Of a stretch of DNA of 64,000 nucleotides, positions 25,525-34,084 are shown piece after piece. Every line of letters begins with the position of its first letter. Position 1 is the stretch's first letter. Source of the DNA: Micromonospora qiuiae (GTDB taxonomy: Bacteria; Actinomycetota; Actinomycetes; Mycobacteriales; Micromonosporaceae); NCBI RefSeq assembly GCF_016863555.1, contig NZ_BOPC01000045.1, forward strand, positions 1 through 64,000. The letters are read 5' to 3'. A program made the translations under genes and the position numbers. The notes beneath the pieces are model-generated. The model saw nothing but the letters and a program-made list of their open reading frames with translations. It was not told the origin of the DNA and did not search any database.

Positions 25525-26660
25525 ACCGTCGATCGGTCGCGCTGGGCGTGGCGGTGCTCGCGGTGGTCATGCTGATGTGCGGTGGCACCGTGGTTTTGCC
25601 GCTGGTGATGTTCGGCCAGGCGCAGGCGGAAGCGGCAGCGTGCGAACTGCCATCCCTGCCCGGGGCGTCGCCGGTTCCCGGTGCCGGCGGGTGGGGCAGC
25701 GCCGAGACGACGCACGCCGCCACCATCGTCGCCGTCGGCCGGCAGCGTCAGGTGCCGCCGCGCGGTTACGTCATCGCGCTGGCGACCGCGATGCAGGAGT
25801 CCACGCTGCGCAACCTGGCCAATGCCAACGTGCCCGAGTCGCTGACCCTGCCGCACGAGGGCGTGGGCCGCGACCACGACTCGGTCGGGTTGTTCCAGCA
25901 GCGCCCGGGGTGGGGCAGTGTCCGTGAGCGGATGACGCCCACCTACGCCGCGGGGAAGTTCTACGAGGCGCTGCTGCGGGTCGACGGCTGGCAGCGTATG
26001 CGGTTGACCGACGCGGCGCAGGCGGTGCAACGCTCCGGCTACCCGGAGGAGTACCAGAAGTGGGAGGACGACGCCGAGCAGCTCGCGGCGCTGGTGCTCG
26101 GCCTGCCGAGCATCGACGACATCGGCGGTGGTGCGCCGACCGCCCCGTGCGGGATCGACGACCTGGGGCCGGTGCCGGTGGGGCCGGGCGGTTGGGTGCA
26201 GCCGATCCGGGCCAGCATCGTCAGCGGCTTCGGGCCGCGCGGCGGTCGACTGCACGCCGGCGTGGACCTGTCGCAGGCCGACGTGCGCGGTGACGCGATC
26301 CGCGCGGCGTCGACCGGTGTGGTGGAGCAGGTGAAGTGCGACTGGTACACCACCTGCGATCGCGACGGGAACACCAGCCAGCGCGGCTGCGGCTGGTACG
26401 TCGACATCCGCCACCCGGGCAACATCGTGACCCGCTACTGCCACATGATCCAGCGGCCCGAGGTGTCCATCGGCCAGCAGGTCACGGCCGGAACGGTCAT
26501 CGGGTTCGTGGGCAACAGCGGCGGCAGCTCCGGACCGCACCTGCACTTCGAGGTCCACGTAAACGTGCCCAAGGGCCCGCACCACGCCAACGGCAGCAAC
26601 GCGGTCGACCCAGTGCCGTTCATGCGCGCCCGCGGTGCCCCCTTGGGGGCGGGCACATGA
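25521..26660 (+). CDS. Bifunctional cell-wall hydrolase: transglycosylase-like plus M23 peptidase (379 aa)
   Basis: The N-terminal signal anchor (VALGVAVLAVVMLMCGGTVV) is followed by a lysozyme-like domain at about residues 55-190, with ALATAMQESTLRNLANANV and DHDSVGLFQQRPGWG containing the probable catalytic Glu. The C-terminal M23 domain has GGRLHAGVDLS (metal ligands H and D) and GPHLHFEVHV (HxH). Gram-positive conjugation systems use such two-domain enzymes to open peptidoglycan for the channel. Both active sites look complete. Coupled to the lipoprotein gene. Confidence 0.92.
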   Translation: MNRRSVALGVAVLAVVMLMCGGTVVLPLVMFGQAQAEAAACELPSLPGASPVPGAGGWGSAETTHAATIVAVGRQRQVPPRGYVIALATAMQESTLRNLANANVPESLTLPHEGVGRDHDSVGLFQQRPGWGSVRERMTPTYAAGKFYEALLRVDGWQRMRLTDAAQAVQRSGYPEEYQKWEDDAEQLAALVLGLPSIDDIGGGAPTAPCGIDDLGPVPVGPGGWVQPIRASIVSGFGPRGGRLHAGVDLSQADVRGDAIRAASTGVVEQVKCDWYTTCDRDGNTSQRGCGWYVDIRHPGNIVTRYCHMIQRPEVSIGQQVTAGTVIGFVGNSGGSSGPHLHFEVHVNVPKGPHHANGSNAVDPVPFMRARGAPLGAGT

Positions 26661-26731
26661 CCAGGATTAGCGCGACCGCCTCCCCCGACACAGCGGAGGA
26701 GGCCGTCGACGTGCCAGCGCGATCCCCGGGC

Positions 26732-27061
26732 CTACTGCGGGGGAACCTCCCCGGGCGGCGCAACCTGCTCGCCAGCGGCGGAAGGCGAGGTCGAGCGCGG
26801 CGGACGGCGACGCCGGGCCGGTGCGGACACCGGGGCGTCCAGGCCGAGCTTGGTCAGGTCGTCGGGCGTCCAACCGCCCTGCAGGGCCGCCGCGTACCGA
26901 TCGGCGTAGCGGGCGTTGGCCTCGCGCAGAGCTTCCGCGAGCTGGTCACGCTCGTGCCGCGCCGTGGCTGCCTCGCCGACCAGGTTGGCGCGCTCACGCA
27001 GCAGCTGAAGTGCTGCCTTCTCCGTCTCAGCGCGAACGGCCTTGGCAGTCTGTTCGGCCAT
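26732..27061 (-). CDS. Small coiled-coil protein next to oriT (109 aa)
   Basis: Begins MAEQTAKAVRAETEKAALQL after a GGGAGGG four bases upstream. Residues about 5-62 form a long charged helix, then GWTPDDLTKLGLD and a basic Pro-rich tail (PARRRRPPRSTSPS). Transcribed away from the oriT-like region and towards the peptidase gene. The coiled coil plus basic tail suggests a DNA-binding or relaxosome accessory role (inference only). Confidence 0.65.
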   Translation of the reverse strand: MAEQTAKAVRAETEKAALQLLRERANLVGEAATARHERDQLAEALREANARYADRYAAALQGGWTPDDLTKLGLDAPVSAPARRRRPPRSTSPSAAGEQVAPPGEVPPQ

Positions 27062-27310
27062 GGAACCCTCCCCCAGGGTGCTTCAATCTCGTGTGCCTGG
27101 ACGCCGAGCCTAGCGGCGAAGATCGATCTGCGCGGTACTGCTTTTCCACCCTTCCCCCCGGCCGGTGGGGGCGATCTTCGCGTCAGCCGAGGACGTCGAC
27201 CAGGGTCAAGGGTGGGCCGAAGGCCCATCGCGCAGCGACGCAACGCGCCCTTGACGCTGGGCGGCGGCCGGCTACCGTCTCTAGCCCTCACGGGGTGGGT
27301 TTCTGACGCG

Positions 27311-27471
27311 CGTCGGGCGCACTCGGTGCCACGACGCAGCCTGGTCGTGTGCACACGAGCAGCCGAGCGCCGTCGGGCGCACTCGACGCCACGGCCCAGC
27401 CAGGCCGCGTGCACACGACCAGCCGGCGCTGCCGGAGCAAGTTGGAGTAAAAGTCTGACTTTTGGTCAGAC
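27311..27471 (+). other. Candidate origin of transfer (oriT)
   Basis: A 60-bp unit occurs twice in tandem (27311-27370, 27371-27430; about 47 of the first 55 positions match). Each carries a GTGCACACG palindrome core; the first is the perfect TCGTGTGCACACGA at 27345-27358. It is followed by nested hairpins AAAAGTC-T-GACTTTT (27449-27463) and GTCTGAC/GTCAGAC (27453-27471). The stretch from 27062 to 27530 has no convincing gene, and the MobC-like and relaxase genes start right after it. Direct repeats plus a hairpin upstream of mobilisation genes is the usual oriT plan. The nick site is not identified. Confidence 0.55.
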
Positions 27472-27530
27472 GGGCCGCGCTGCGGCCGGCCGATACACGG
27501 CGGGTGGCGTCCGCCGGGAGGGTGGTCGAC

Positions 27531-27974
27531 GTGGCTGAACCGGCCCAGGTCGGGGTGGTCCGCTTCGGTGCGAGCCAGCGCCGGCGGCGTGCTCACAACG
27601 ACGACGATCCGCGCGTGCACCGGGTAACCGTGCGGCTGTCCGAGGCAGAGATGACGGCGGTCGAGGCGAACGCAGCGGCAGCCCGGATGGCCACCTCGGC
27701 GTACCTGGCGGAGGTCGGATCGGCGCCGCTCGTACCCGCCCCAGCAGGTCCGGACGGCGCTGCGGAGACGGGACCCCTGCTGGTCGAGCTGATGGGCGTG
27801 CACCGGCAAGTTCGGGGTGCGGCGCACAACCTGAACCAGGCCGTAGCGCGGCTGCACTCCACCGGAGAGCCGGGCGGAGACCTGGCCGCCGCAGCGGCGT
27901 ACCTGGCGAGAGTGGCGGCGCGGGCCGACGAGCTGGTGACCGCGATCGCCGCCGCGCAGACGGGCCGCCGATGA
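27531..27974 (+). CDS. MobC-like relaxosome protein (147 aa)
   Basis: Relaxosome accessory proteins bind oriT and help the relaxase open the strand. An RHH-like segment (VTVRLSEAEMTAVEANAAAA, then ARMATSAYLAEVG) lies at about residues 28-62. A C-terminal helical part has the MobC hallmark VRGAAHNLNQAVARLH near residue 95. The GTG start is supported by GGGAGG eight bases upstream; an in-frame TTG at 27462 would begin inside the oriT hairpin. Overlaps the relaxase start (ATGA). Confidence 0.85.
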   Translation: MAEPAQVGVVRFGASQRRRRAHNDDDPRVHRVTVRLSEAEMTAVEANAAAARMATSAYLAEVGSAPLVPAPAGPDGAAETGPLLVELMGVHRQVRGAAHNLNQAVARLHSTGEPGGDLAAAAAYLARVAARADELVTAIAAAQTGRR

Positions 27975-29476
27975 TTCCGAAGGTGACCTACGGCAGCCGG
28001 GTACGCGGTCTGCTGGAGTACCTGTGGGGGCCGGGGAAGGCCGAGGAACACGTCAATCCGCACCTGGTCGCCGGGTACGACGATGTGGCGCTGCTCGCCC
28101 CCGATCGCCGTGACCGTGAGGGTGGCGGGTGGTCGCTAGAGGAGTTGGCGGCGCGGCTGGACGCGCCGCAGATCGCCGCTGGCGAGCGCGGGGTGCGGCA
28201 GTACGTGTGGCAGTGCTCGCTGAGCCTGCCCGCGCAGGAGGGGCAGCTCGACGACGCGATCTGGTCGCGCATCGCGGGCCGGTTCGTGGCCGAGATGGGC
28301 TTCACCGGCGACGCGGAGCGGGCCGGGTGCCGGTGGATCGCGGTGCGGCACGGCCTGTCGGCCAAGGGCAACGACCACGTGCACCTGGTCGTCACCTTGG
28401 CCACCGAGGACGGGGCGCCGGTGTGGCTGCGGCAGGACAAGCGGCGCAGCCAGCAGGTCGCCGATCTCCTGGAGGACGAGTTCGGGCTCGGTAAGTGGAC
28501 GCCTGGCCGGGCGGGGGTGACGAAGCGGCCGGAGCTGAACCGGCCGGAGGTCGACCGGGCCCGGCGCAGCGGCCAGGCTCCGGATCGGGAGCTGCTGCGC
28601 CGCCAGGTCCGCGCTGCGCTGGCCGGCGCCCGAAGTGAGGCCGAGTGGGTCGCACGGATGAAGGGTGCGGGGCTGCTGGTCGCCCCGCGGACCTCGGCGA
28701 AGGACCCGAACCAGGTGGTCGGATACGCCGTCGCGCTGCGGCCGAGCGGGGCGGGCACGCCGACCTGGTACGCCGGGCGCAGCCTGGACGGCGACCTCAG
28801 CCTGCCCCAGGTCCGCACGCGATGGCCCGAGGTCGAGCGGCCCTCGGTCGGCCAGTGGAAGGCAGCGGATTCCGCGGAATCGCACCTGCGTGGCGAGGAC
28901 CGGATGGCGGTGTGGCGATCGTCGGCCGCCGCGCTGGAGGCGATCAGCGGTCGGCTGGCCGGGGTGGCGCCCGACTCGCCGCAGTGGCCAGCGGTGGCGC
29001 GGGCCAGCGCTGAGCTGCTGGCACGGGTGGCGGCGGCCACCGAACCGTCGGGGCAGGGTCCGATGAGTCGGGCCGCCGACGCCTTGGCCCGGGCGGCGGC
29101 GCCACCGCGTCGCGCGCTGGCGCCGCCGGCGTCGTCGGTGGCCCGGGAGTTGGGTCGCGTGGCGGACGCGCTGCTGGTCGCCGGACACGCCCGCGACGGC
29201 GGTGAGGCGGCCGTCCTGCTCGCTGTCGTCGTCCAGGCGGCCCGCCTAGTCGTGGCGCTGGCCGAGCTGCGCGCCGCGCAGCAACAGGCCCACGCCGCCG
29301 GCGCCGCTGCTGCTGCCGCCGCGCACCTGATGCCCCTGCTCCAGTCGGGCGCCCAGCTCGTCGACCAGGTACAGGTGCCGAAACAGGGCGGGCCGCCGCA
29401 GCGGCCGGTCCACACCGTGCCGGGCCCGGCCCGGCCCCGCGTCGACCCCACGATCGAGCGCGATTCGCAGCGTTGA
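27971..29476 (+). CDS. Relaxase / mobilization nuclease (501 aa)
   Basis: Relaxases nick oriT and stay bound to the 5' end during transfer. N-terminal domain: the likely catalytic Tyr is Y8 (or Y19) in VTYGSRVRGLLEYLWG, and the metal-binding HUH-type motif is RHGLSAKGNDHVHLVV with H136 and H138. The next region (LRQDKRRSQQVADLLEDEFG) is like other actinobacterial MOB relaxases. The C-terminal 250 residues are Ala-rich and helical, likely for coupling-protein contact. A perfect GATTCCGCGGAATC palindrome lies inside (28868-28881). The protein appears intact. Confidence 0.9.
   Translation: MIPKVTYGSRVRGLLEYLWGPGKAEEHVNPHLVAGYDDVALLAPDRRDREGGGWSLEELAARLDAPQIAAGERGVRQYVWQCSLSLPAQEGQLDDAIWSRIAGRFVAEMGFTGDAERAGCRWIAVRHGLSAKGNDHVHLVVTLATEDGAPVWLRQDKRRSQQVADLLEDEFGLGKWTPGRAGVTKRPELNRPEVDRARRSGQAPDRELLRRQVRAALAGARSEAEWVARMKGAGLLVAPRTSAKDPNQVVGYAVALRPSGAGTPTWYAGRSLDGDLSLPQVRTRWPEVERPSVGQWKAADSAESHLRGEDRMAVWRSSAAALEAISGRLAGVAPDSPQWPAVARASAELLARVAAATEPSGQGPMSRAADALARAAAPPRRALAPPASSVARELGRVADALLVAGHARDGGEAAVLLAVVVQAARLVVALAELRAAQQQAHAAGAAAAAAAHLMPLLQSGAQLVDQVQVPKQGGPPQRPVHTVPGPARPRVDPTIERDSQR
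28868..28881. repeat. Perfect copy of a dispersed 14-bp palindrome
   Basis: GATTCCGCGGAATC, fully palindromic. Near-identical copies are at 11823, 14125, 16713, 24709, 42200, 44238, 51417 and 59532 (all within two mismatches), with weaker ones at 37570 and 55777. They fall in both genes and spacers, so codon use does not explain them. See findings. Confidence 0.6.
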
Positions 29477-29489
29477 GGAGGACGAGCTA

Positions 29490-30548
29490 GTGGCCGAGAA
29501 CGAGATGGCCGAGATCCACCAGCGCACTACCGCGGCGGTCACCGCCGCGATCCAGGCGGCTGGCCAACTGGCGCAGGCGGCCATCGAGATCCGCGTCGCC
29601 CAGCTGCAACGCGCCGCTCGGGCCAGCGAGGAGCAGGCCCGCCGCATCCGCGCCCAGGTGCGGGCGGCCCAGCAGGCCGGCGCGACCGTGTGGCGGCCGG
29701 CGACTCGGCCGTCGTGGTGGCGGCAGGCGTCGGCCGAGGACATCGCGCGGGCCTGGCGGGCCAGCACCGAGTGGGCGGCCGTCGACCCGCGCGCCCAGGC
29801 CGCCCAACGGGTCATCGTGGTGCGGCTCGCCGAGCGCGGCGTCCATGTCGACCCGCAGAATGGTGCCCGGCCGGGGGACGAGACATGGCTGTCCGATCAG
29901 CTCGACCGCGCCGCCATGGACGACGTCGGCCGACCGGCGGAGGCCCGATCGGCGGAGGCCCGGCATGATGACGCCGGCGAGCGGCGCCGCACCGCCCAGG
30001 AGCGCCAGGAGGCGATGGCGGTGCACGTGCGGGAGGTGTGGTCCGCCGACCGGGCGGAGCGGGTCATCGCCTCGGCGGCGTGGCCGGCGCTGGCCTACAA
30101 GCTCGACCAGTTGGAGCGCGCCGGGCACGATGTGCGCGACCTGCTGCGGCAGGTGCCCGGCTTTGTCGACCGGGCCCACACGCCCGCTGCGTACGCGTTC
30201 CGGGTGGTCGACGACTACGCCACCGAGCAGGGCGCCGGGGCGACGCAGGCCCACGGCACCGTCCAGGGCGACGGGAATCGTCCCGCCGTCACCCTTGACG
30301 GTGAGTGGCGGGAGACGGGCGGCGGCAGGGGGGAGAATGCTCGCGGCGACCGCCCCGAAGCGGGCCAGACGTTTGGCGGGCCCGGTGATCGTGACGTGCA
30401 GGCGGCGAAGCTCGCGGCCCAGGGATTCCCTCAGTCGACCGCGGACGCTGTCACCGAGGCCACATCGGCAGGCCGGCCGGCTGAGGCGACACCGGCGCCA
30501 GCGCGGTCTCCTTCGGCGGGTGTGACCGCCGAGGCGCCGGGACGGTAG
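29490..30548 (+). CDS. Mobilisation-associated helical protein (352 aa)
   Basis: Starts with GTG 13 bases after the relaxase stop, behind GAGGAGGAC, so it belongs to the mobilisation operon. Residues about 1-65 are a long Ala/Gln coiled coil (TTAAVTAAIQAAGQLAQAAI). Residues about 65-130 carry a WWRQASAEDIARAWRAS segment followed by ERGVHVDPQNG, and about 180-240 another helical block (VHVREVWSADRAERVIAS ... AYAFRVVDDY). The tail is disordered. Conserved downstream of relaxases in related elements. Probable relaxosome accessory; function not established. Confidence 0.7.
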   Translation: MAENEMAEIHQRTTAAVTAAIQAAGQLAQAAIEIRVAQLQRAARASEEQARRIRAQVRAAQQAGATVWRPATRPSWWRQASAEDIARAWRASTEWAAVDPRAQAAQRVIVVRLAERGVHVDPQNGARPGDETWLSDQLDRAAMDDVGRPAEARSAEARHDDAGERRRTAQERQEAMAVHVREVWSADRAERVIASAAWPALAYKLDQLERAGHDVRDLLRQVPGFVDRAHTPAAYAFRVVDDYATEQGAGATQAHGTVQGDGNRPAVTLDGEWRETGGGRGENARGDRPEAGQTFGGPGDRDVQAAKLAAQGFPQSTADAVTEATSAGRPAEATPAPARSPSAGVTAEAPGR

Positions 30549-30565
30549 AGGCCGCGCTGACGCGG

Positions 30566-31177
30566 TCAGGGGCAGGCGTCGCAGAACGTCAGCGTGGACT
30601 CGACTGGGGAGGTTTCGCACTCGACGCAGACGTACAACCCGCAGTGGTAGCAGGTGACGGAGTCGCTGTCGGCCAGGTCGAAAAACATCCCGGGGTTGGC
30701 GCGGTGCAGCACCCGGTCCGTGGACTCGCAGCCACCGATGCAGCGCCCATCAGGGCCGGTGGGCTGGCGGGGCGGGAAGACGGTGCACTTGGTGTACCGG
30801 CGGTCAGCCTGGTGATCGCGCGGGTCGGTGCAGCCACGCGTGCAGGGCCAGTACTTCGGTGGGCGAGGCGTACAGGTGGAGCACGCGCGGGGATCGCCGC
30901 CGTGGGGGCAGGCGCGGCGGATGGGGAAGTCCTGGCCGTTGGCGGGACGCAGGTACCCGGGTGGTGCGTGCAGGGGCCAGAGGCGGTAGGCGCAGTTGTA
31001 GCAGTTGGTGTGCTGGTGCCAGTCGACCGTCGGGACGGTGCGAGTGGCGGTGTCAGGCACCAGGGCGCCACACCATGTCTTGATCCCGTCCTGGCTGACG
31101 TGGACCTTGCCGGCCTTCCAGCGCACGACGAGCATCGGCGCCCGGCCAGGCGCGGAGGAGCCATCCACCTGCTGCAT
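30566..31177 (-). CDS. Cys-rich multi-zinc-site hypothetical protein (203 aa)
   Basis: About 18 Cys in four clusters: WCGAL with CYNCAY (near 35-62), ACPHGGDPRACSTC (about 90-103), PCTRGCTDPRDH with CIGGCE (about 113-150), and CYHCGLYVCVEC ... CDAC (about 176-202). The pattern fits tandem zinc ribbons or knuckles. No catalytic motif is seen. Starts MQQVDGSSAPGRAPML. It lies alone between the mobilisation operon and the toxin-antitoxin-like pair, convergent with the former. Possibly a nucleic-acid-binding or scaffold protein (inference). Confidence 0.6.
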   Translation of the reverse strand: MQQVDGSSAPGRAPMLVVRWKAGKVHVSQDGIKTWCGALVPDTATRTVPTVDWHQHTNCYNCAYRLWPLHAPPGYLRPANGQDFPIRRACPHGGDPRACSTCTPRPPKYWPCTRGCTDPRDHQADRRYTKCTVFPPRQPTGPDGRCIGGCESTDRVLHRANPGMFFDLADSDSVTCYHCGLYVCVECETSPVESTLTFCDACP

Positions 31178-31210
31178 GGTCAGACCGTACGGCCAGCGTC
31201 CGACATCGCC

Positions 31211-31525
31211 CTAGGCGGCAGCGGGACGCTCCCGGCGGGCAACCTGGGCCAGCGCGCGGACGACGTCCGCGGGCCGCACGGTGATCGGCTCGTCGCCGGC
31301 GGCGTCGAGCGTGGCGTAGTGCGCCTCCACGATCTCCCGCAGGATTGCCCCCGGCTTCACGCCCCGGGCCTCCGCGTCCTCCATCACCCGGCGGGCGATG
31401 TCGCTCGGGTACCGGGCGGACATGCTCACCTTCGTCGTCGGCGGGGTGTCGTCGACCACCGCGTCGGACCAGTCGCGGCTCTCCAGCGACTCCTGCGCCG
31501 CCCTGATGTCCTCTGCTCGGCTCAT
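31211..31525 (-). CDS. Probable ribbon-helix-helix antitoxin (104 aa)
   Basis: The middle reads VSMSARYPSDIARRVMEDAE then ARGVKPGAILREIVEAHY, a short strand followed by two helices as in CopG/BrnA-type antitoxins. The N-terminal SRAEDIRAAQESLES region could be the toxin-binding part. Overlaps the stop of the upstream gene (ATGA), so the two are coupled and the partner is made first, as in BrnT-BrnA modules. Assigned from pattern and gene order. Confidence 0.65.
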   Translation of the reverse strand: MSRAEDIRAAQESLESRDWSDAVVDDTPPTTKVSMSARYPSDIARRVMEDAEARGVKPGAILREIVEAHYATLDAAGDEPITVRPADVVRALAQVARRERPAAA

Positions 31526-31806
31526 CGCCCGCCCCTCTCCATCAACTTGCGCAGCGGCTGCGCCTCGTCCTCGTCGAGCCACCGCGCCCCGACCACCACG
31601 TACTCGTCGTCGGTCTCCTCGATGAGCGCCACCGCCAGCAGCCGCCCGTCCTGCACCGCGCCGACGACGTGCATCACCGCGCCGATGTGGCGCACGATCC
31701 GGGGCCGGGCGGCGGTGAGCACGTGCAGGGCCGCCTGCCAGCCGACGCCAGCGCGGTCGAGCGCCTCGTAGCTGGTGTACGAGAACCGGTACGGGTCTAC
31801 CGACAT
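31522..31806 (-). CDS. Probable BrnT/RelE-like toxin (94 aa)
   Basis: A small protein with a helix (SYTSYEALDRAGVGWQAALH) and a sheet region (RHIGAVMHVVGAVQDGRLLA, then DDEYVVVGARWLDEDE). This is like BrnT-type proteins, in which the GRLLAVALIEE strand and V-GAR strand lie in the RelE-like fold. It is followed and overlapped by an RHH protein. A TATACT box stands eight bases before the ATG, suggesting a leaderless start. RNase activity is inferred from this likeness only. Confidence 0.6.
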   Translation of the reverse strand: MSVDPYRFSYTSYEALDRAGVGWQAALHVLTAARPRIVRHIGAVMHVVGAVQDGRLLAVALIEETDDEYVVVGARWLDEDEAQPLRKLMERGGR

Positions 31807-31813
31807 AGGGGAA

Positions 31814-31830
31814 AGTATACAAACGCATAC
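31814..31830 (-). promoter_or_regulatory. Promoter/operator of the toxin-antitoxin-like pair
   Basis: On the minus strand a consensus-like -10 TATACT (31814-31819) precedes the ATG by only eight bases, implying a leaderless or nearly leaderless message. GTATGC (31825-31830) and GTATAC (31815-31820) form a near-repeat overlapping it, a likely operator for the RHH protein. The 31831-32065 spacer beyond it shows nothing else. Confidence 0.55.
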
Positions 31831-32065
31831 GCCGGGTGGAGTGGCTTCCAGGCAGGTAGCCGATGCTTCCTTCGTCTGCCCGGCGATCTGACCGCACCCA
31901 GCGACTGACGACCCGGAACCAGCTCCCGCCGGTGGGCGTTGGCCGGGACGTCGCCCCGACTGGCGCGGGCGGCGACCACTGCACTCGAAGGCGCAAGTCC
32001 GCGCCGACCACGAGAACGCTGCTTTAGCGTCGGTCCGAACGCTGCCGGGCCGTGGCGGGCGACGG

Positions 32066-34084
32066 TCAGTGGCCGGCGGTGGGTGGCTGCCGCATCCGGG
32101 TCAGGGCGGCTTCGTGCCCGAGGTCGATCGCAGTGAGACGTTGACGTAGGGCACGGGTCTCCCGGTCGGCTGCGTCCGGCCACCTGTCGTCGAGGGGGAG
32201 CACGGCGATCCGTTCCTGCGTTTCCGCGGCCGCCATCCGCCGGGCGGCCGGGTGGTCGACGAGGATCGCCCGGATCGCGTGCGCCGCGTCCGCCGGGGTG
32301 ATCGCCTCGAAGTCGGCGGGCAGCCCGGCGGTGAACGTGCCATGCCCGACCGCGAGCACAACGGTTTTACCAGCCTGCCGGAGCCCATCGACGGCGGTAC
32401 GCACCGCTGTGGTGACGAGCCGGCCCAGGTCGGTGCGGTCTCCGCCGCCGCGGGCGATCAGCACCCCGTCCAGTCCGGGGTCACCGGCGAGGGCGCGCAG
32501 GACGGCGGCGAGCTCGTCGGCGGCGCCGGCCGCGTTCGCGGCGAACGTACGGTACTGCACGTCGAGGACCCCGCCGTCGAGTTTCGGCGCGATGTCGGAG
32601 CCGACATGCCCCCGGGACGTGATCACGCACACGCGGGGCCGTGGCGGCGGGGTGCCGCGCAGTCCGGGCGGGCGCAACGCGTCGACGAGGTGCTGTTCGC
32701 GGCCGCCGGCGGCTCGGATTGCGCGCAAACCAGTGAAGTGCCGCCAGATCGCGTCCTCGAGCAGGAGCGCGTCCTCGCTGTCCGGATCGTCGAGGACGGC
32801 GACCAGGTGCGCGCCGGTGGGAACACCGGGCTGGGGACGGAACCGGAACGTAGCCTGCAGCGCCGTGTCGGCTTCCCGGCCCCGGCCAGCACGTTCGAGG
32901 ACGGCGGCAACCGCGGCTGGCTCCAGGGTGGTCGTTACAGCCGGGCGCCGGTACTCCGGCGGGCGGGTGTACCGGATCGTCCACGGCATCGCGGTCAGCT
33001 GGCCGAGAGTGCGGGTCAGCAGGGTCTCGTGACGGCGCAGCCGGTCACGGTCGGCGTCGAAGATCTCGATGGTGAGGGTGAATGTTGGGCGGCTGGTCTC
33101 CCCGGCGGTTTCGACGTGAACGCGGTGCGCGCGCAGGAACGCGGCGGCCGCGTCCAGGTGCCGTCCGGCAGCCAGCCGGGTAACCAGCCGAGTGACGGTC
33201 AGGATCGAGCCGTGCGGCAGGAATGCCTCCGCGGGCGCGTACGCGGCACCGCTGGTGCGCCGCAGCGGATCCTGCGGGGCCGCAGCGGCGGCCGCGTCGC
33301 CGAGGTGCCGTCCGGCGAGCAGCAGCGCGCCGAGGTCACTGTTCGCGGCAACGCAGCCGACAAGGTCGTCGAGGATGCGCCTGCCGAGCCCGGCGGACCA
33401 GGTGCCGGTGCCGGGGTGCCAGCCGCACCCAGCGTAGTCGTGGTAGTGCCGTTCGGGTGGGACGGCGATGTACTCACGGGCGACCGCGATGATGTCGGCG
33501 AGCTGGCCCACGTCGGCGGTGCCGATCAGGTCGTGGACGCCGGTGACCTCTGGCAGGCCGAGGCGGGCGGCGATGACGTCGCCGAGGTCGCGCACCTCGT
33601 CGTCGCGGGCGTCGACGCACGGGTAATCGAGCTCACGGGCGAAGTAGCAGCGCTCGTGCAGCCAGGTGAGGATGTCGGCCAGGGTGCGCCGGGTCGCCGC
33701 TTCGTCGAGGCGGCGTACGGGCACATGCCCGGATCCGACGTCGACGGGCCACCGCCGCGGGGAGTGTGTCACCTGGTGCGGTAGGGCGCGCAGGAATCCG
33801 TCCAGTTCGCCGGTGCCGGTCTGGCTGAACGCGGCCGCGACATCGCCGGCGGTGAACGCGTCCTGCAGGATTAGTTCGGCCATGCCGTACCACTCGGTGC
33901 CGCCGCGGGCGAATAGTTCGGTGACGGCCGCAGCGATCGTGTCCGGGCTGAACCGCAGGCCGAGCCCGGCGAATATGCCGCCGTCGGTCGTGGGGCTGGG
34001 ATCCGGGTTGCCAAAAGACGGGCTGCTGGCGGTTGAGCTGCCGGAAGGGGCGCTGGAGGGCAGGGCGGAGCCGAGGTCGGGCAT
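32066..34084 (-). CDS. Exonuclease VII large subunit-like domain fused to an unknown N-terminal region (672 aa)
   Basis: The C-terminal 200 residues read like the catalytic core of XseA: PRPRVCVITSRGHVGSD, then GVLIARGGGDRTDLGRLV, and VVLAVGHGTFTAGLPADFE followed by AITPADAAHAIRAILV. These correspond to the XseA series ITS, RGGGSxEDL, GHETD and APTPSAAAE. The N-terminal OB-fold of true XseA is missing. In its place are some 430 residues not recognised, including a Trp/Cys/His part (LTWLHERCYFARELDYPC) and FTLTIEIFDADRDRLRRHE. No small-subunit (XseB) gene is adjacent. Start set at MPDLGSALPSSAPSG; the longer frame upstream is low quality. Possibly a mobile-element or defence nuclease. Confidence 0.7.
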   Translation of the reverse strand: MPDLGSALPSSAPSGSSTASSPSFGNPDPSPTTDGGIFAGLGLRFSPDTIAAAVTELFARGGTEWYGMAELILQDAFTAGDVAAAFSQTGTGELDGFLRALPHQVTHSPRRWPVDVGSGHVPVRRLDEAATRRTLADILTWLHERCYFARELDYPCVDARDDEVRDLGDVIAARLGLPEVTGVHDLIGTADVGQLADIIAVAREYIAVPPERHYHDYAGCGWHPGTGTWSAGLGRRILDDLVGCVAANSDLGALLLAGRHLGDAAAAAAPQDPLRRTSGAAYAPAEAFLPHGSILTVTRLVTRLAAGRHLDAAAAFLRAHRVHVETAGETSRPTFTLTIEIFDADRDRLRRHETLLTRTLGQLTAMPWTIRYTRPPEYRRPAVTTTLEPAAVAAVLERAGRGREADTALQATFRFRPQPGVPTGAHLVAVLDDPDSEDALLLEDAIWRHFTGLRAIRAAGGREQHLVDALRPPGLRGTPPPRPRVCVITSRGHVGSDIAPKLDGGVLDVQYRTFAANAAGAADELAAVLRALAGDPGLDGVLIARGGGDRTDLGRLVTTAVRTAVDGLRQAGKTVVLAVGHGTFTAGLPADFEAITPADAAHAIRAILVDHPAARRMAAAETQERIAVLPLDDRWPDAADRETRALRQRLTAIDLGHEAALTRMRQPPTAGH

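Noticed and set aside
27311..27430. Tandem 60-bp repeats considered as a CRISPR array
   Set aside because: Only two imperfect units, contiguous without spacers, no cas genes; position fits oriT.
27988..29451. 487-residue minus-strand frame opposite the relaxase
   Set aside because: Ser/Arg/Ala-rich antisense shadow; the plus strand has the HUH motif and an ATGA-coupled start.
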